A stretch of 64,000 bases of DNA from Paraburkholderia bryophila (GCF_013409255.1 NZ_JACCAS010000001.1:930001-994000); one strand, 5' to 3'; numbered from the stretch's first letter, positions 1 to 11,163 are shown. The notes: generated from the letters alone by a model not told the origin. Numbers and translations are program-made.

Positions 1-714
1 CGCGACGATCTCGACATGCGGCCACTTCGGCCCAATCACGAATTCGGTTGCCAGCGTATGCGGCCGCACCACGGCGCGCTGGAATTCGACCCTGCCGTCC
101 TGCACCCAACCGAGCGCGCCGATCTCGGGCGACTGGAACGCGTCCACCGCGTAGGTGCTCGTCTTGACGACGTCGCGCGCGCTGTGAATCTTGTTGTTGA
201 AGGCCACCAGCACGCCCTGCCCGCGCGAGCCCGCATGCGCCGCGACGGTGACCGCGTTGAGCAGATTCAACGGACCATCGGCTGACAACGCCGACGCCGG
301 ACGCATGGCCGCAGTCAGCACCACCGGCTTATCCGACTTGACGGTCAGATGCAGCAGATAGGCGGTTTCTTCGAGCGTATCGGTGCCGTGCGTGATCACC
401 ACACCGTCGATCCCGTCGGTCGCGAGCAGCGTGTTGATGCGCTGTGCGAGCGTGGTCCACAACGGCATGGTCATGTCTTTGCTGTCGACGCTGGCAATCT
501 GCTCGGGCGCGATACGCGCCACCGTGGACAACGCCGGCACCACGGAAAGCAGTTGCTCGACGCCGACCACACCGGCCTGGTAACCGGAGGTGTTGGTGGC
601 GTCCGCGGCCGCGCCGGCGATCGTGCCGCCGGTCGCGAGCACGGCAATGCACGGCAGCGGCGGCGTAGCGCCTTCGCCCGAAGGCGCGGCGGAAGAGGAA
701 GTCAGAGTATTCAT
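1..714 (-). CDS. L-asparaginase (3' end outside window)
   Basis: Hydrolyses asparagine to aspartate and ammonia. The frame is open from an ATG at 714 to the window edge (238 codons seen). TGGTIAG at residues 28-34 carries the N-terminal catalytic Thr, and THGTDTLEETA carries the second catalytic Thr-Asp pair of the bacterial asparaginase family. No signal peptide is visible: the N-terminus is polar and Ser/Ala-rich, so it is probably cytoplasmic although the motifs resemble type II enzymes. It lies 76 bp downstream of cysB on the same strand, so it may be co-transcribed. The C-terminal third cannot be judged. Confidence 0.9.
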   Translation of the reverse strand, partial: MNTLTSSSAAPSGEGATPPLPCIAVLATGGTIAGAAADATNTSGYQAGVVGVEQLLSVVPALSTVARIAPEQIASVDSKDMTMPLWTTLAQRINTLLATDGIDGVVITHGTDTLEETAYLLHLTVKSDKPVVLTAAMRPASALSADGPLNLLNAVTVAAHAGSRGQGVLVAFNNKIHSARDVVKTSTYAVDAFQSPEIGALGWVQDGRVEFQRAVVRPHTLATEFVIGPKWPHVEIVA

Positions 715-790
715 GGCGGCGATTGTAAGCGATGCGCCGCGCGCCGCCATGCGTGAAAAAACGGATGTCCGTTCGTTTCGGTTCTGAGCC

Positions 791-1717
791 TTAAACCGCT
801 TCGCGCAACTGCGCCGCGATTTCCGCTTCGTTCAATTGCGGCGCGAACATTTCGATCAGCCGGTACGCGTACGCGCGCAGGAACGCGCCCTTGCGCAAAC
901 CGACCCGCGTGGTGCTCGCTTCGAAAAGATGCTGCGTATCCAGCGCGACCAGTTCGGTATCGCGCTTCGGATCGTAGGCCATGGCCGCGACCACGCCGAT
1001 CCCCATGCCGAGTTCGACGTAAGTCTTGATCACGTCGGCGTCGATCGCGGTCAGCACGACGTCGGTCAACGCGCCCGCTTTCGCGAACGCCTGGTCGATA
1101 TGCGAGCGGCCCGTGAAATCCTGGTCGTACGTGATGATCGGGAATTCGGCGATCTCGTCGAGCGTCAGATTCTGCCGGCCCACCAGCGGATGATCCTTCG
1201 GCACGACCACGATGTGATGCCACGAATAGCACGGGAACGTGACGATATCGGGGAAGCGGTCGAGCGCTTCGGTCGAGATGCCGATATCCGCTTCGCCGTT
1301 GATGATCATCTGCGCGATCTGTTGCGGGCTGCCCTGGCGCAGCGCCAGATGCACCTTCGGGAACACCTCGGTGAATTGACGGATCACCTTCGGCAACGCG
1401 TAACGCGCCTGCGTGTGGGTGGTCGCCACGACCAGGTGGCCGCTGTCCTGATCGGCGTACTGACGGGCCACACGGCGCAGATTTTCCGCATCGAGCAGCA
1501 TCCGCTCGATCAGTTGATGCACCGCCTTGCCCGGTTCGGTGAGACCTGTCAGGCGCTTGCCGCGTCGAATGAAAATGTCGACGCCGAGTTCGTCTTCCAG
1601 ATCCTTGATCTGTTTCGACACGCCCGATTGCGACGTGTACAACACGTTCGCCACCTCGGTCAGATTCATGTTCTGACGCACGGCCTCGCGCACGAAGCGC
1701 AATTGCTGGAAGTTCAT
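791..1717 (-). CDS. cysB: CysB-type LysR transcriptional regulator
   Basis: 308 residues, the usual CysB length. The N-terminal winged HTH contains NLTEVANVLYTSQSGVSKQI (about residues 18-37). The C-terminal effector domain has the CysB-like TTHTQARYALP stretch, where members of the family bind sulfate or acetylserine. It sits just upstream of cysA in the same orientation (98 bp gap), in a sulfate-uptake cluster, which supports control of sulfur assimilation. Whether it is CysB proper or the Cbl paralogue cannot be settled from sequence alone; neighbourhood favours CysB. Confidence 0.9.
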   Translation of the reverse strand: MNFQQLRFVREAVRQNMNLTEVANVLYTSQSGVSKQIKDLEDELGVDIFIRRGKRLTGLTEPGKAVHQLIERMLLDAENLRRVARQYADQDSGHLVVATTHTQARYALPKVIRQFTEVFPKVHLALRQGSPQQIAQMIINGEADIGISTEALDRFPDIVTFPCYSWHHIVVVPKDHPLVGRQNLTLDEIAEFPIITYDQDFTGRSHIDQAFAKAGALTDVVLTAIDADVIKTYVELGMGIGVVAAMAYDPKRDTELVALDTQHLFEASTTRVGLRKGAFLRAYAYRLIEMFAPQLNEAEIAAQLREAV

Positions 1718-1815
1718 CTGTATGTCTCCGGTTCAGCCAGAGTTGAGTTATTTGAGTTTGATTGAAACACCGAGTTTGATGCCTTGCCTGCCATGCTCTC
1801 CGGACAGGCGCCCTA

Positions 1816-2874
1816 CTAGTGCGCCGGAAACACCCGCAACGCGCGCGGCACGGCGGTCACGCCGTCGCCGACCGCCAGTTGCAGATCGCGCCACGACTCG
1901 CGATCCAGCTCGGCTTCGAGCAGAGTGCCCTCGCGGCCCGCGAGCTCGACCCGCACCGAGCCGCCGAGCGTCACCACGCGCCGCACGTCGACCACGATCC
2001 CTTCGCGATGCCCGGACGCTTGCGGATACAACTGCAGGTCGTGCGGCCGTACATAGGCAAACGCCGGGCCGCTGAAATCGGCCTTGATCGATACCGGCAA
2101 CGCGGCGCCGTCCACCACGAAACCGCTCGCGTCGACGTTGCCGTGCAGACGGTTGGCCGCGCCGAGAAACTCGTACACGAACGAGGTTTGCGGATGGTCG
2201 TACACATCTTGCGGACTGCCCACCTGCTCCACGTGCCCACGATTGAGCACGACGATACGGTCGGCCACTTCGAGCGCTTCTTCCTGATCGTGCGTGACGA
2301 AGATCGTCGAGATATGCAGATCGTCATGCAAGCGCCGCAGCCAGCTACGCAATTCCTTGCGCACCTTCGCGTCGAGCGCGCCGAACGGTTCGTCGAGCAG
2401 CAGCACTTTCGGTTCGACCGCGAGCGCGCGCGCCAGCGCAATCCGCTGCCGCTGACCGCCCGACAATTCCGACGGATAACGTTGCGCGAGCCAGTCGAGT
2501 TGCACGAGCTTCAACAGTTCATGCACCTTCTCGCGAATCACCGCTTCCGAAGGCCGCTCCTTGCGCGGCTTCACGCGCAAGCCGAACGCGACGTTCTCGA
2601 ACACCGTCATATGACGGAACAGCGCGTAATGCTGGAACACGAAACCCACTTCACGTTCGCGCGCGCCGACCGTCGCGACGTCCTGGCCTTGCAGCTCGAC
2701 CTGGCCGCCGTCCGCGTATTCGAGTCCGGCGATCACGCGCAACAAGGTGGTCTTGCCACAACCCGACGGCCCGAGCAGCGCAACCAGTTCACCCGGCGGA
2801 AAGTCGAGCGAGACGTTATCGAGCGCGACGAAATCGCCGAAGCGCTTCTGCAGGTTACGAACAGTGATACCCAT
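1816..2874 (-). CDS. cysA: Sulfate/thiosulfate ABC transporter ATPase CysA
   Basis: 352 residues. Walker [10 protein letters not shown] (about residues 35-43), signature [15 protein letters not shown], Walker [13 protein letters not shown] and the H-loop VTHDQEEA are all intact, followed by a C-terminal TOBE-like regulatory domain. It energises sulfate and thiosulfate import with CysT and CysW. The start codon overlaps the cysW stop (TAATG), so the two are translationally coupled. Confidence 0.95.
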   Translation of the reverse strand: MGITVRNLQKRFGDFVALDNVSLDFPPGELVALLGPSGCGKTTLLRVIAGLEYADGGQVELQGQDVATVGAREREVGFVFQHYALFRHMTVFENVAFGLRVKPRKERPSEAVIREKVHELLKLVQLDWLAQRYPSELSGGQRQRIALARALAVEPKVLLLDEPFGALDAKVRKELRSWLRRLHDDLHISTIFVTHDQEEALEVADRIVVLNRGHVEQVGSPQDVYDHPQTSFVYEFLGAANRLHGNVDASGFVVDGAALPVSIKADFSGPAFAYVRPHDLQLYPQASGHREGIVVDVRRVVTLGGSVRVELAGREGTLLEAELDRESWRDLQLAVGDGVTAVPRALRVFPAH

Positions 2875-3920
2875 TACAGCTCTCCTTGCTTGAGCGGGTG
2901 TTGCGGCGAGACAGGCGTTGCCTTGAACGATGGCGATGGCGATGGCGATGAGGCAGCGGCCAGCGCGACGGGACCGGCATACGCGGGCACGTCGCGCGCG
3001 GCCGACAGTTCCGCCGACATATGGCGCTCGGCGAGCAGCTTCAGCCCCAGCGTGACGAGTGCGAGCAAGGCCAGCACCGACGCCACGGCGAACGCCGCCG
3101 AGAAGTTGTATTCGTTGTAGAGAATTTCGACGTGCAACGGCATCGTGTCGGTCTGGCCGCGAATGTGGCCCGACACCACCGAGACCGCGCCGAACTCGCC
3201 CATGGCCCGCGCGTTACACAGAATCACGCCGTACAGCAGGCCCCATTTGACGTTCGGCAGCGTGACGCGGCGGAAGATCTGCCAGCCCGACGCGCCGAGC
3301 ACGTGAGCGGCTTCTTCCTCGTCGTTGCCTTGCGCCTGCATCAGCGGAATCAGTTCACGCGCAACGAACGGGAACGTGACGAAGATCGTCGCGAGCACAA
3401 TGCCCGGCACCGCGAAGATGATCTGCACGTTGTGGTCGATCAGCCACGGGCCGAACCAGCCTTGCGCGCCGAACATCAGCACGTAGATCAGGCCCGAGAT
3501 CACCGGCGAGACCGAGAACGGCAGATCGATCAGCGTGGTCAGCAGCGCCTTGCCGCGGAATTCGAACTTGGCGATACACCACGAAGCCGCGAGGCCGAAC
3601 ACGAGATTCAGCGGCACGGCGATCGCGGCGGTAATCACGGTCAGCTTGATCGCCGACAGCGCGTCCGGATCGGCGAGCGATTCCAGATAGAACCCGAGGC
3701 CCTTGCTCAACGCCTGATAGAACACGGCGACCAGCGGCACGACCAGAAACAGCGTGAGAAACAGCAGCGCGACGGCGGTCAGGAGCCAGCGCACGACGGG
3801 CGCTTCGGTGACCGGATCGGGGCGGCGCGACACGTTCAAGGGCGCGCGCGGTGCAACGGCGACGGCAGCGACGGTCGCACGGTCGGCGCCGTTCACGTCA
3901 TTCACGGACTGGCGGCTCAT
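2874..3920 (-). CDS. cysW: Sulfate/thiosulfate ABC permease CysW
   Basis: 348 residues from the ATG at 3920; the reading frame continues open upstream but that part overlaps cysT and is spurious. It is an inner-membrane permease with about six hydrophobic segments between residues 45 and 300 and the EAA-type loop [20 protein letters not shown]. The start overlaps the cysT stop as ATGA. The C-terminus is extended by a low-complexity SPSPSPS tract encoded by GATGGC repeats near 2933-2953. It forms the membrane channel with CysT. Confidence 0.95.
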   Translation of the reverse strand: MSRQSVNDVNGADRATVAAVAVAPRAPLNVSRRPDPVTEAPVVRWLLTAVALLFLTLFLVVPLVAVFYQALSKGLGFYLESLADPDALSAIKLTVITAAIAVPLNLVFGLAASWCIAKFEFRGKALLTTLIDLPFSVSPVISGLIYVLMFGAQGWFGPWLIDHNVQIIFAVPGIVLATIFVTFPFVARELIPLMQAQGNDEEEAAHVLGASGWQIFRRVTLPNVKWGLLYGVILCNARAMGEFGAVSVVSGHIRGQTDTMPLHVEILYNEYNFSAAFAVASVLALLALVTLGLKLLAERHMSAELSAARDVPAYAGPVALAAASSPSPSPSFKATPVSPQHPLKQGEL

Positions 3921-4813
3921 TGCGCGCCTCCGCCGATCGCCGCGACGCTGACCGCAGCCGGCGCCGGACTCGCGCCACCTCGACCCGTGCGGCGTTGCAA
4001 ATACCACTGCAAGGTATTGATGAACAGCAGCATCAGGAACGACACGACCAGCATCACCACCGCGATCGCGGTAGCGCCCGCGTAGTCGTACTGTTCGAGC
4101 TTGGTGATGATCAGCAGCGAGGTGATTTCCGATTTCATCGGCACGTTGCCGGCGATGAAAATCACCGAGCCGTATTCGCCGAGCGCCCGCGCGAACGCCA
4201 GCGCGAAACCGGTCAGCAACGCGGGGAACACGGCCGGCAGCACGACGCGGCGAAACGTCAGCCAGCGCGACGCGCCGAGGCACGCGGCGGCCTCTTCCTG
4301 CTCGCGTTCGAACTCTTCGAGCACCGGCTGCACCGTGCGCACCACGAACGGCAAACCGATGAAGGTCAGCGCGACCAGCACGCCGGCCGGCGTGAACGCG
4401 ATCTTCAGGCCGAGCGGTTCGAGAAACTGGCCGATCCAGCCGTTGCCCGCGTACACTGCCGCGAGCGAAATGCCGGCCACGGAGGTCGGCAGCGCGAACG
4501 GCAGATCGACCACGGCGTCGACGATGCGTTTGAACGGGAACGTGTAACGCACCAGCACCCACGCGACCAGAAAGCCGAACACCGCGTTGATCAGCGCGCC
4601 GCCGAGCGCGGAGAAAAACGTCAGGCGATACGACGCGAGCACGCGCGGCGAACTCACCGCCCGCACGAACTGAGGCCAGTCCAGCGTAGCGGTCTTGAGA
4701 AACGTCGCCGCCAGCGGAATCAGCACCACGAGGCTCAGATAAGCCACGGTGATGCCAAGGGTCAAGCCAAAACCGGGCAACGCGCTCGGTTTTCGGAAGG
4801 TCAACGTCGTCAT
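3917..4813 (-). CDS. cysT: Sulfate/thiosulfate ABC permease CysT (CysU)
   Basis: 298 residues from the ATG at 4813 (start [14 protein letters not shown]); an alternative in-frame start at 4897 would add 28 residues unlike the family. It has six predicted membrane segments and an EAA loop ([19 protein letters not shown]). First of the three coupled transporter genes cysT-cysW-cysA; the stop overlaps the cysW start. Confidence 0.94.
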   Translation of the reverse strand: MTTLTFRKPSALPGFGLTLGITVAYLSLVVLIPLAATFLKTATLDWPQFVRAVSSPRVLASYRLTFFSALGGALINAVFGFLVAWVLVRYTFPFKRIVDAVVDLPFALPTSVAGISLAAVYAGNGWIGQFLEPLGLKIAFTPAGVLVALTFIGLPFVVRTVQPVLEEFEREQEEAAACLGASRWLTFRRVVLPAVFPALLTGFALAFARALGEYGSVIFIAGNVPMKSEITSLLIITKLEQYDYAGATAIAVVMLVVSFLMLLFINTLQWYLQRRTGRGGASPAPAAVSVAAIGGGAQ

Positions 4814-4883
4814 GCTGGTTACTCGTTCAGGTTGATGCCGGTGTTGCGAGGACCGAATTCCGGCCGCCGGGCCTTGGGCGGCC

Positions 4884-4907
4884 AAAAGCGCGCCCATGGG
4901 GCGCGCT
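4884..4907 (-). terminator. Hairpin between sbp and cysT
   Basis: A perfect 9-bp inverted repeat (AGCGCGCCC / GGGCGCGCT, 4887-4895 and 4899-4907) with a 3-nt loop, followed on the minus strand by TTT. It lies between the sbp stop and the cysT start, so it probably lowers transcription of the membrane genes relative to the binding protein. Confidence 0.6.
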
Positions 4908-4980
4908 CGGGGGTCATGCGTTGCCGTTGGCCGGCCACATCGTCGCGTTGCTGCGTCGGGGTTGACCGGCCAAGCCGGCC

Positions 4981-6021
4981 TTACTGCGGCGCGTAGATCG
5001 AATCGAACACGCCGCCGTCGGCAAAGTGCGTCTTCTGCGCGTTGGTCCAGCCGCCGAACGAATCGTCCACCGTGTACAGCTTCAGCTTTGGAAACTTGGC
5101 CGTCAGCTCCGCCGGCACCTTGTTCGAACGCGGACGATAGAAGTTGCGCGCGGCGATCTCCTGGCCTTCTTCGCTGTACAGGAAGTTCAGATACGCTTCG
5201 GCCACCTTGCGCGTGCCGTGCCGGTCGACGACCTTGTCCACCACGGCGACCGGCGGCTCGGCCAGAATGCTGACCGACGGCACGACGATTTCAAACTTCT
5301 CCGGGCCAAACTCCTTCAGCGACAGGAACGCTTCGTTTTCCCACGCGATCAGCACGTCGCCGATACCGCGTTGCACGAAGCTGGTGGTCGCGCCGCGCGC
5401 GCCCGAATCCAGCACGCCGGCATTCTTATAGAGCTTGCCGACGAATTCCTTGGCCTTCTGGTCGTTGCCGCCCGGCTGATGTTCGGCATACGCCCACGCC
5501 GCGAGGTAGTTCCAGCGCGCGCCGCCCGAGGTCTTCGGATTCGGCGTCACGATCGACACGCCCGGCTTGATCAGATCGTCCCAATCCTTGATGTGCTTCG
5601 GGTTGCCCTTGCGCACCAGAAACACGATCGTCGACGTGTACGGCGACGCGTTGTCCGGCAAGCGCTTTTGCCAACCCTTGTCGAGCAGGCCCTTGTTGGC
5701 CAGCGCGTCGATGTCGTAGGCCAGCGCCAGCGTCACCACGTCCGCCTGCAGACCGTCGAGCACCGAGCGCGCCTGCGCGCCGGAGCCGCCGTGCGACTGC
5801 TTGAAGGTGATCGTCTCGCCGGTCTTCGCCTTCCATTCCTTGCCGAACGCCTGATTGATGTCCTGATACAGCTCGCGGGTCGGATCGTAGGACACGTTCA
5901 GCAGCGTCGTGTCGGCGGCCTGCGCCTGCGCCATCACGCCGAGCGCCCCGGCCGCGCCCAATGCGAGCGCCGCGATGATTTTTCTGGTCTTGCCTGCCAG
6001 CCCCGTACCTTGGTCGTTCAT
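4981..6021 (-). CDS. sbp: Periplasmic sulfate-binding protein
   Basis: 346 residues with a Sec signal peptide: basic KTRK, a hydrophobic core and an AQAADTT cleavage region near residues 33-38. The mature start [20 protein letters not shown] and the internal SHGGSGAQ motif are typical of sulfate and thiosulfate binding proteins. It delivers sulfate to CysTWA, which lies directly downstream behind a partial terminator. The family also includes thiosulfate-preferring CysP; specificity is not decided here. Confidence 0.93.
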   Translation of the reverse strand: MNDQGTGLAGKTRKIIAALALGAAGALGVMAQAQAADTTLLNVSYDPTRELYQDINQAFGKEWKAKTGETITFKQSHGGSGAQARSVLDGLQADVVTLALAYDIDALANKGLLDKGWQKRLPDNASPYTSTIVFLVRKGNPKHIKDWDDLIKPGVSIVTPNPKTSGGARWNYLAAWAYAEHQPGGNDQKAKEFVGKLYKNAGVLDSGARGATTSFVQRGIGDVLIAWENEAFLSLKEFGPEKFEIVVPSVSILAEPPVAVVDKVVDRHGTRKVAEAYLNFLYSEEGQEIAARNFYRPRSNKVPAELTAKFPKLKLYTVDDSFGGWTNAQKTHFADGGVFDSIYAPQ

Positions 6022-6293
6022 GTCAACTTTCTCCGCGTTGTGGTCCGCTAAAACAGCGTCTGGTGTTGTTCTACGTCGCGGTCACGTGCACATGAGCGCC
6101 AACTCGGAGGCCAGTCTATCGAAGAGCTTTCATCATTAAAAATAATGTTTCTTCATTCTTTAATACTCAAAAGTGGTAATGACAGCTGGGTAAGGCGTTG
6201 CGGCACGAACGTGGGCGTTGGAACGCCCTTTTGCGGCGCTGTAGCGGCACCCGAAGCGACGAACTTAAAGTAAAGCTTGAATTGCGCCGAATA
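6022..6293. other. Divergent intergenic region sbp / lexA
   Basis: Non-coding. It must hold the leftward sbp promoter; an AT-rich stretch lies at about 6125-6180. I could not pin a confident sigma-70 promoter or a CysB site. Confidence 0.5.
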
Positions 6294-6329
6294 CTGTATA
6301 AAAATACAGTCACCTGTTCATACATACAG
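6294..6329 (+). promoter_or_regulatory. Tandem LexA operators of lexA
   Basis: Two CTGT-N8-ACAG boxes: CTGTATAAAAATACAG (6294-6309) and CTGTTCATACATACAG (6314-6329), 4 bp apart and ending 5 bp before the lexA ATG. This is the betaproteobacterial SOS-box form, so lexA is autorepressed. Confidence 0.93.
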
Positions 6330-6334
6330 TGGCC

Positions 6335-6985
6335 ATGACCAAACTCACCGCACGACAGCAGCAGGTTTTCGATCTGATCCGCCGGGCTATCGAACGCACC
6401 GGTTTTCCGCCCACCCGCGCGGAGATTGCCGCGGAACTGGGCTTCAGCTCCGCGAACTCCGCAGAAGAGCATCTGCGCGCGCTCGCTCGCAAGGGTGTGA
6501 TCGAACTCGCAGCCGGCGCATCGCGCGGCATTCGCCTGCTGAGCGGGCCGGATGACTCGCCTTACCAGTTCACGCTGCCGCACTCGAGCATCATGCAACT
6601 GTCCCTGCCGCTGATCGGCCGGGTGGCTGCGGGTAGCCCGATCCTCGCGCAGGAACATATCGCGCAGCACTATGCGTGCGACCCGGCGCTGTTCTCCAGC
6701 AAGCCCGACTACCTGCTGAAGGTGCGCGGGCTGTCCATGCGCGACGCGGGCATCTTCGACGGCGACCTGCTCGCCGTGCAGAAGAAGAGCGAGGCCAAAG
6801 ACGGCCAGATCATCATCGCGCGGCTGGGCGACGACGTGACGGTCAAGCGCTTGAAGCGCCGGCCGAACGGCATCGAACTGATTGCCGAGAATCCCGATTA
6901 CGAAAACATCTTCGTTGAAACCGGCAGTGCGGAATTCGCGCTGGAAGGAATCGCCGTCGGGCTGATTCGCCCGGGTGAGTTTTAA
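6335..6985 (+). CDS. lexA: SOS repressor LexA
   Basis: 216 residues from ATG 6335; a GTG six bases upstream overlaps the operator and is less likely. The winged HTH occupies residues 1-70. The autocleavage site is Ala99-Gly100 (RVAAGSPI), with catalytic Ser134 (RGLSMRD) and Lys171 (VTVKRLK), so the protein should be cleavable with RecA. It represses DNA-damage genes, including itself through the boxes just upstream. A near-identical box occurs at the left end of the prophage (21164). Confidence 0.97.
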   Translation: MTKLTARQQQVFDLIRRAIERTGFPPTRAEIAAELGFSSANSAEEHLRALARKGVIELAAGASRGIRLLSGPDDSPYQFTLPHSSIMQLSLPLIGRVAAGSPILAQEHIAQHYACDPALFSSKPDYLLKVRGLSMRDAGIFDGDLLAVQKKSEAKDGQIIIARLGDDVTVKRLKRRPNGIELIAENPDYENIFVETGSAEFALEGIAVGLIRPGEF

Positions 6986-7121
6986 GCGGTTTGTCTTTGG
7001 TGGGGCGTTGGTTGGTTCGTTTGTTTGGACGACACCACCTCGACGCCGCCCCGACACAGCACTAACGCCGCATCAACGTCGTACTCACGCTGCATCATCT
7101 TTGCATCGCCTGGAGAGACTC

Positions 7122-7478
7122 ATGGAACGCCTTGCCCGCTTGCTGCCTTTTCGCCAGTTCGGTCGTCTGCGTCATCTGCGCAAGCTGGTGCCCTGCTCGT
7201 TGATCGAGGCATCCACGGCGAGCACGCCCTCGCTATTCGATTCGCTCGACGAGGCGTCGAATTTACAGGCGGCGCTTCCGTCTTCCTTGCCGGCGTTTGC
7301 GCGCGTGTCGTTGAACTCGGGACTGAATACGGCGGAACCGGCCCGTCGCGCGCCGGTGCGTGTCTATCACGGGCCGTCGCGGCTCATCATGGTCGGCACG
7401 GTCGACGCTGTCTGCCGCATGATCGATCGCTGCATCGCCGAAGAAGCGAATGTGCACGGCGCAGTATTCGAAGGCTGA
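7122..7478 (+). CDS. Small hypothetical protein
   Basis: 118 residues; ATG 7122 is preceded by GGAGAG. The N-terminus is rich in Arg/Leu (MERLARLLPFRQFGRLRHLR) and the C-terminal third has a compact conserved-looking segment (GPSRLIMVGTVDAVCRMIDR). No signal peptide or clear membrane span. I do not recognise the family. It lies between lexA and a DUF2939-type gene, with no SOS box of its own. Confidence 0.65.
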   Translation: MERLARLLPFRQFGRLRHLRKLVPCSLIEASTASTPSLFDSLDEASNLQAALPSSLPAFARVSLNSGLNTAEPARRAPVRVYHGPSRLIMVGTVDAVCRMIDRCIAEEANVHGAVFEG

Positions 7479-7608
7479 GCGGTTCGGTTCTGAGCGATTG
7501 GATTCTGTTCTGAAGCGGTTGTCCTGTCGCATTGCCGGAATCAGTCAGGGATCGTTTTGGCGTGGCCGCGGTCCACGTTAGATCACACCTGATAGAGAGT
7601 CTCACTCG

Positions 7609-8274
7609 ATGGCTGTTTCGACCCGCACGAAGAGCAGCGCCACCCGGCCGCTGATCGTTACGTTAATTGTGATCGTGGTGATTGCCGCGCTAGGTTTCGC
7701 GTACGCATCGCCGTATCTCGCGCTGAACAACCTTAAACGCGCAGCGGATGCGCGCGACGCGCAAACCGTCAACCAATACGTCGATTTCCCCGCGTTGCGC
7801 GAGAGCCTGAAGCAGCAGGTGACCGGCTTGCTGACGCGCCGGCTCGACGCACACAGCAACGGCAATCCGCTCGCCGCCATTGGCGCGATGATCGGCGTGG
7901 CGCTGCTTGGTCCGCTCGTGGATGCCTATGCAACGCCAGATGGCGTCGCCGCGTTGCTGAACGGCATGCCGCCGCGCGGCAACCCTGGCGAGCGGCCACC
8001 GGTGCCACCCGCGGCGAATAATCCGTCAGCGGCTGAGACGCCTGCGCCGACACCGGCACCGTCCGCTGCGCCAACCCAGCCCGACGCGGCCGCCAACAAC
8101 GCGAACCCGGCCGCTACACCGTCGCAACCGCCGCAAACCACGGCGGGCTACCGTGGCCTCAACGAATTCGTCGTCACGTACCAGCATGGCGCGGGCGACG
8201 CGCGTTACTCGGCGATCTTCGCGCGCGAAGGCTTGTTCACGTGGAAGCTGGCCGCGGTCGATCTGAACCCGTGA
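7609..8274 (+). CDS. DUF2939-type membrane-anchored protein
   Basis: 221 residues. One N-terminal membrane segment (LIVTLIVIVVIAALGFAY, about residues 20-37) is followed by the DUF2939-like motif SPYLALNNLKRAADARD. A Pro/Ala-rich low-complexity linker covers about residues 122-175, then a C-terminal domain (FVVTYQH...SAIFAREGLFTWKLAAVDL). Probably anchored in the inner membrane facing the periplasm. Function unknown. Confidence 0.75.
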   Translation: MAVSTRTKSSATRPLIVTLIVIVVIAALGFAYASPYLALNNLKRAADARDAQTVNQYVDFPALRESLKQQVTGLLTRRLDAHSNGNPLAAIGAMIGVALLGPLVDAYATPDGVAALLNGMPPRGNPGERPPVPPAANNPSAAETPAPTPAPSAAPTQPDAAANNANPAATPSQPPQTTAGYRGLNEFVVTYQHGAGDARYSAIFAREGLFTWKLAAVDLNP

Positions 8275-8431
8275 GGTCCGGGTAACGTTCGAGCGATGCT
8301 CAATTGCGAAGAACCGGCGCGGTTCGATCACCGCGCCGCTCGGACAGGCACTCGGACAAGCGTGAACACGCATTCAGAAAAGCCCAGCGAACACGCATAG
8401 GCAATCCTGAACTTGCGCCCCGCTCACCCCA

Positions 8432-8896
8432 TCAAGCCGCCTCTTGCTGCTGCTCCTGCGCGGAAGAGCACGCCACCAGAATGCTGCACGAAATGCGGTC
8501 GAGCAGCGGCGTATTGCCGGCGCCCATCCACCATCGCGACAAACCGGTGCGGCAACGGTGGCCGACCACGACGAGATCGACATGCAACTCGTTAGCGAGA
8601 TTGGCGATCTCGTCGATCGGATGACCGAAGGCGAAATGCCCTTGCGCAGTGACGCCGCGCTCGGTGAGCCAGTCCACGCCTTCCTGCAGAATGTCGCGGG
8701 CGGATTTTTCGAAGCTGCCGCACGCCACGTCGGTGAGAAGGCCCGCGCTTTGCGCAATGCTGGAGCGCATATCCACAACGGATAACAAATGCGTTTCCGC
8801 TTTCAGATCCAACGCGAGATCGGCGCCGCAACGTAGCGCTTTACGACCTTCGCGCGAGCCGTCGTAGCACAGCAGGATTTTTTGGTAGCTCGCCAT
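8432..8896 (-). CDS. Universal stress protein (UspA family)
   Basis: 154 residues from ATG 8896 (MASYQKILLCYDGS, with GGGAGAAAATC upstream). It shows the Usp fold start (ILLCYDGSREGRKAL) and the nucleotide-loop region VVVGHRCRTGLSRWWMG; the end of the usual G-2x-G-9x-GS motif is altered, so ATP binding is uncertain. A stand-alone stress protein transcribed away from nodI. Confidence 0.88.
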   Translation of the reverse strand: MASYQKILLCYDGSREGRKALRCGADLALDLKAETHLLSVVDMRSSIAQSAGLLTDVACGSFEKSARDILQEGVDWLTERGVTAQGHFAFGHPIDEIANLANELHVDLVVVGHRCRTGLSRWWMGAGNTPLLDRISCSILVACSSAQEQQQEAA

Positions 8897-9201
8897 GATT
8901 TTCTCCCTTCGCGCGGAAAGTGCGCTTTGAATCAATCATGGTGCGCCGCAATTCAGCTTGCAAGGGATGGAAAACGCTAACTGCGCCCTAAACCGGTGCG
9001 CACGGCGATGGCGCGGCGATGACACGGCTAGGGCAACGCAATGACACGGCGCCAGGACCTAATGCCGCAGTGCAAGAAAGCCCTTCTGGACGCCCGGGTG
9101 CCAGGCATCGTCGGCCAATCGATGTCCTAGAATAGGCAGCCTTCCCGATCATTACGTTCATTCGCATCAGTCGCGCCCTTTCCCGGAGCCTCGTTCGATC
9201 C
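8897..9201. other. Divergent intergenic region usp / nodI
   Basis: 305 bp without a convincing gene. It separates two divergent genes and should hold both promoters; no operator was recognised. Confidence 0.5.
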
Positions 9202-10116
9202 ATGTCTGAAGCCGCCATTGAATTCCATCAGGTCAAAAAGCGCTACGGCGACAAGACGGTCGTCGACGGGCTGTCGTTTCATGTGAACGCCGGCGAATGC
9301 TTCGGCCTGCTCGGCCCAAATGGCGCGGGCAAGACCACCACGTTGCGCATGCTGCTCGGCATTGCCGCGCCGGATGCCGGCACGATCCGTCTGTGCGGCG
9401 AGCCGATTCCCGGCCGCGCGCGCGTGGCGCGGGCGCGGGTCGGCGTGGTGCCGCAATTCGACAATCTCGATCCCGATTTCACCGTGCGCGAAAACCTGCT
9501 GGTGTTCGGCCGCTACTTCGGGTTGAGCGCCGCGCAATGCCGTGCGATGGTGCCGTCGCTGCTCGAATTCGCGCGGCTCGAAAGCAAGGCCGACGCCCGC
9601 GTGAGCGAACTATCGGGCGGCATGAAGCGGCGCCTCACACTGGCGCGCGCGCTCGTCAACGATCCCGACGTGCTGATCATGGACGAACCCACCACCGGTC
9701 TCGACCCTCAGGCACGGCATCTGATCTGGGAGCGGCTGCGCTCGCTGCTCGCGCGCGGCAAGACCATTCTGCTGACCACGCATTTCATGGAAGAAGCCGA
9801 GCGGCTCTGCCATCGGCTATGCGTGATCGAAGAAGGCCGCAAGATCGCCGAAGGTGCGCCGAGCGAGTTGATCGCGTCTGAGATCGGCTGCGACGTGATC
9901 GAGATTTTCGGCCCCGATCCGGTGGCGTTGCGCGATGAACTCGCGCCGCTGGTCGAGCGCACCGAGATCAGCGGCGAGACGCTGTTCTGCTATGTGAACG
10001 ACGCGCAACCGGTGCATGCCCGGCTCAAGCAGCGGGCCGATCTGCGCTATCTGCACCGGCCGGCGAATCTGGAAGATGTGTTTCTACGGCTCACCGGCCG
10101 CGAAATGCAGGACTGA
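9202..10116 (+). CDS. nodI: NodI-type ABC exporter ATPase
   Basis: 304 residues with Walker [10 protein letters not shown], signature [14 protein letters not shown], Walker [14 protein letters not shown] and H-loop TTHFMEEAE. It belongs to the DRA/NodI subfamily of exporters. It pairs with the permease gene 143 bp downstream. No lipo-chitooligosaccharide synthesis genes are nearby, so the Nod name marks family, not a nodulation role. Confidence 0.88.
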   Translation: MSEAAIEFHQVKKRYGDKTVVDGLSFHVNAGECFGLLGPNGAGKTTTLRMLLGIAAPDAGTIRLCGEPIPGRARVARARVGVVPQFDNLDPDFTVRENLLVFGRYFGLSAAQCRAMVPSLLEFARLESKADARVSELSGGMKRRLTLARALVNDPDVLIMDEPTTGLDPQARHLIWERLRSLLARGKTILLTTHFMEEAERLCHRLCVIEEGRKIAEGAPSELIASEIGCDVIEIFGPDPVALRDELAPLVERTEISGETLFCYVNDAQPVHARLKQRADLRYLHRPANLEDVFLRLTGREMQD

Positions 10117-10259
10117 TCGTTGCGAGCGCATTGAGTGCATCAAGCGCTCACGCCTATCGCAAGCATCGCGTGCATCACGCCGGCCACCCGCCACCGCACC
10201 TGATCGCCATAACAACGCCCCGAAGGAAATTCCCTCGGGCAAACAGCACGAGACACGCC

Positions 10260-11099
10260 ATGGACGCACGCACCTACGACACCCCCGACCAGGCCCCCAG
10301 CGACAAGCCCTCAGCCCAGGAACCCTTCGCCGCGTTCCCCACCAATGCGGTGAACTGGGTTGCGGTATGGCGCCGCAATTTTCTGGTGTGGAAGAAGCTC
10401 GCGATCGCGTCGATGTTCGGCAATCTGGCCGATCCGATGATCTATCTGTTCGGTCTCGGCTTCGGGCTCGGGATCATGGTCGGGCATGTCGACGGCGTGT
10501 CGTACATCGCGTTCCTCGCGGCCGGCACGGTGGCTTCGAGCGTGATGATGTCGGCGAGTTTCGAGTCGATGTATTCGGGCTTCTCGCGCATGCACGTGCA
10601 GCGCACGTGGGAAGCCATCATGCATACGCCGCTGACGCTCGGCGATATCGTGCTGGGTGAAGTGATGTGGGCGGGCAGCAAATCGATGCTGTCGGGTGTG
10701 GCGATCATGCTGGTGGCGGGCTCGCTGGGCTATGCGAATTTCCCGTCGATGCTGCTCGCGTTGCCCGTCATCGTACTCACCGGGCTCGCGTTCGCGAGCA
10801 TCGCGATGATCGTGACGGCGCTCGCGCCGTCGTACGACTTCTTTATGTTTTATCAGACCTTGGTGTTGACGCCGATGATGTTGCTGTCCGGCGTGTTCTT
10901 TCCGACTTCGCAATTGCCGGTCGCGGCGCGCGTGGTCACGGGTGTGTTGCCGCTCGCGCACGCCGTCGATCTGATCCGCCCGGCCATGCTGGGCCGGCCG
11001 GTCGAGCATGCCGCTCTACACCTGGCGGTGCTGGCCGTTTATACGGTGGGCGGGTTTATCGTTGCGGCGGTGCTGTTCCACCGCAGGATGATGAAATAG
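10260..11099 (+). CDS. nodJ: NodJ-type ABC-2 permease
   Basis: 279 residues from ATG 10260; the frame extends 43 codons upstream with no family-like sequence. It has six hydrophobic segments and the ABC-2 permease patterns [13 protein letters not shown] and [14 protein letters not shown]. It is the membrane partner of the NodI-type ATPase. Substrate unknown. Confidence 0.87.
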   Translation: MDARTYDTPDQAPSDKPSAQEPFAAFPTNAVNWVAVWRRNFLVWKKLAIASMFGNLADPMIYLFGLGFGLGIMVGHVDGVSYIAFLAAGTVASSVMMSASFESMYSGFSRMHVQRTWEAIMHTPLTLGDIVLGEVMWAGSKSMLSGVAIMLVAGSLGYANFPSMLLALPVIVLTGLAFASIAMIVTALAPSYDFFMFYQTLVLTPMMLLSGVFFPTSQLPVAARVVTGVLPLAHAVDLIRPAMLGRPVEHAALHLAVLAVYTVGGFIVAAVLFHRRMMK

Positions 11100-11163
11100 G
11101 CTTAGGCCTTCGATGCGGCGGATTCGCTTCAGCGCCCATGACTCGCGGTGATAAAAACACCGC

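Noticed and set aside
3921..4562. N-terminal extension of the cysW frame
   Set aside because: Lies inside cysT in another frame; the overlap ATGA at 3917-3920 gives the real start.
9202..11099. Nodulation function for nodI/nodJ
   Set aside because: No nodABC or other Nod-factor genes nearby; the family is widespread in non-nodulating Burkholderia.
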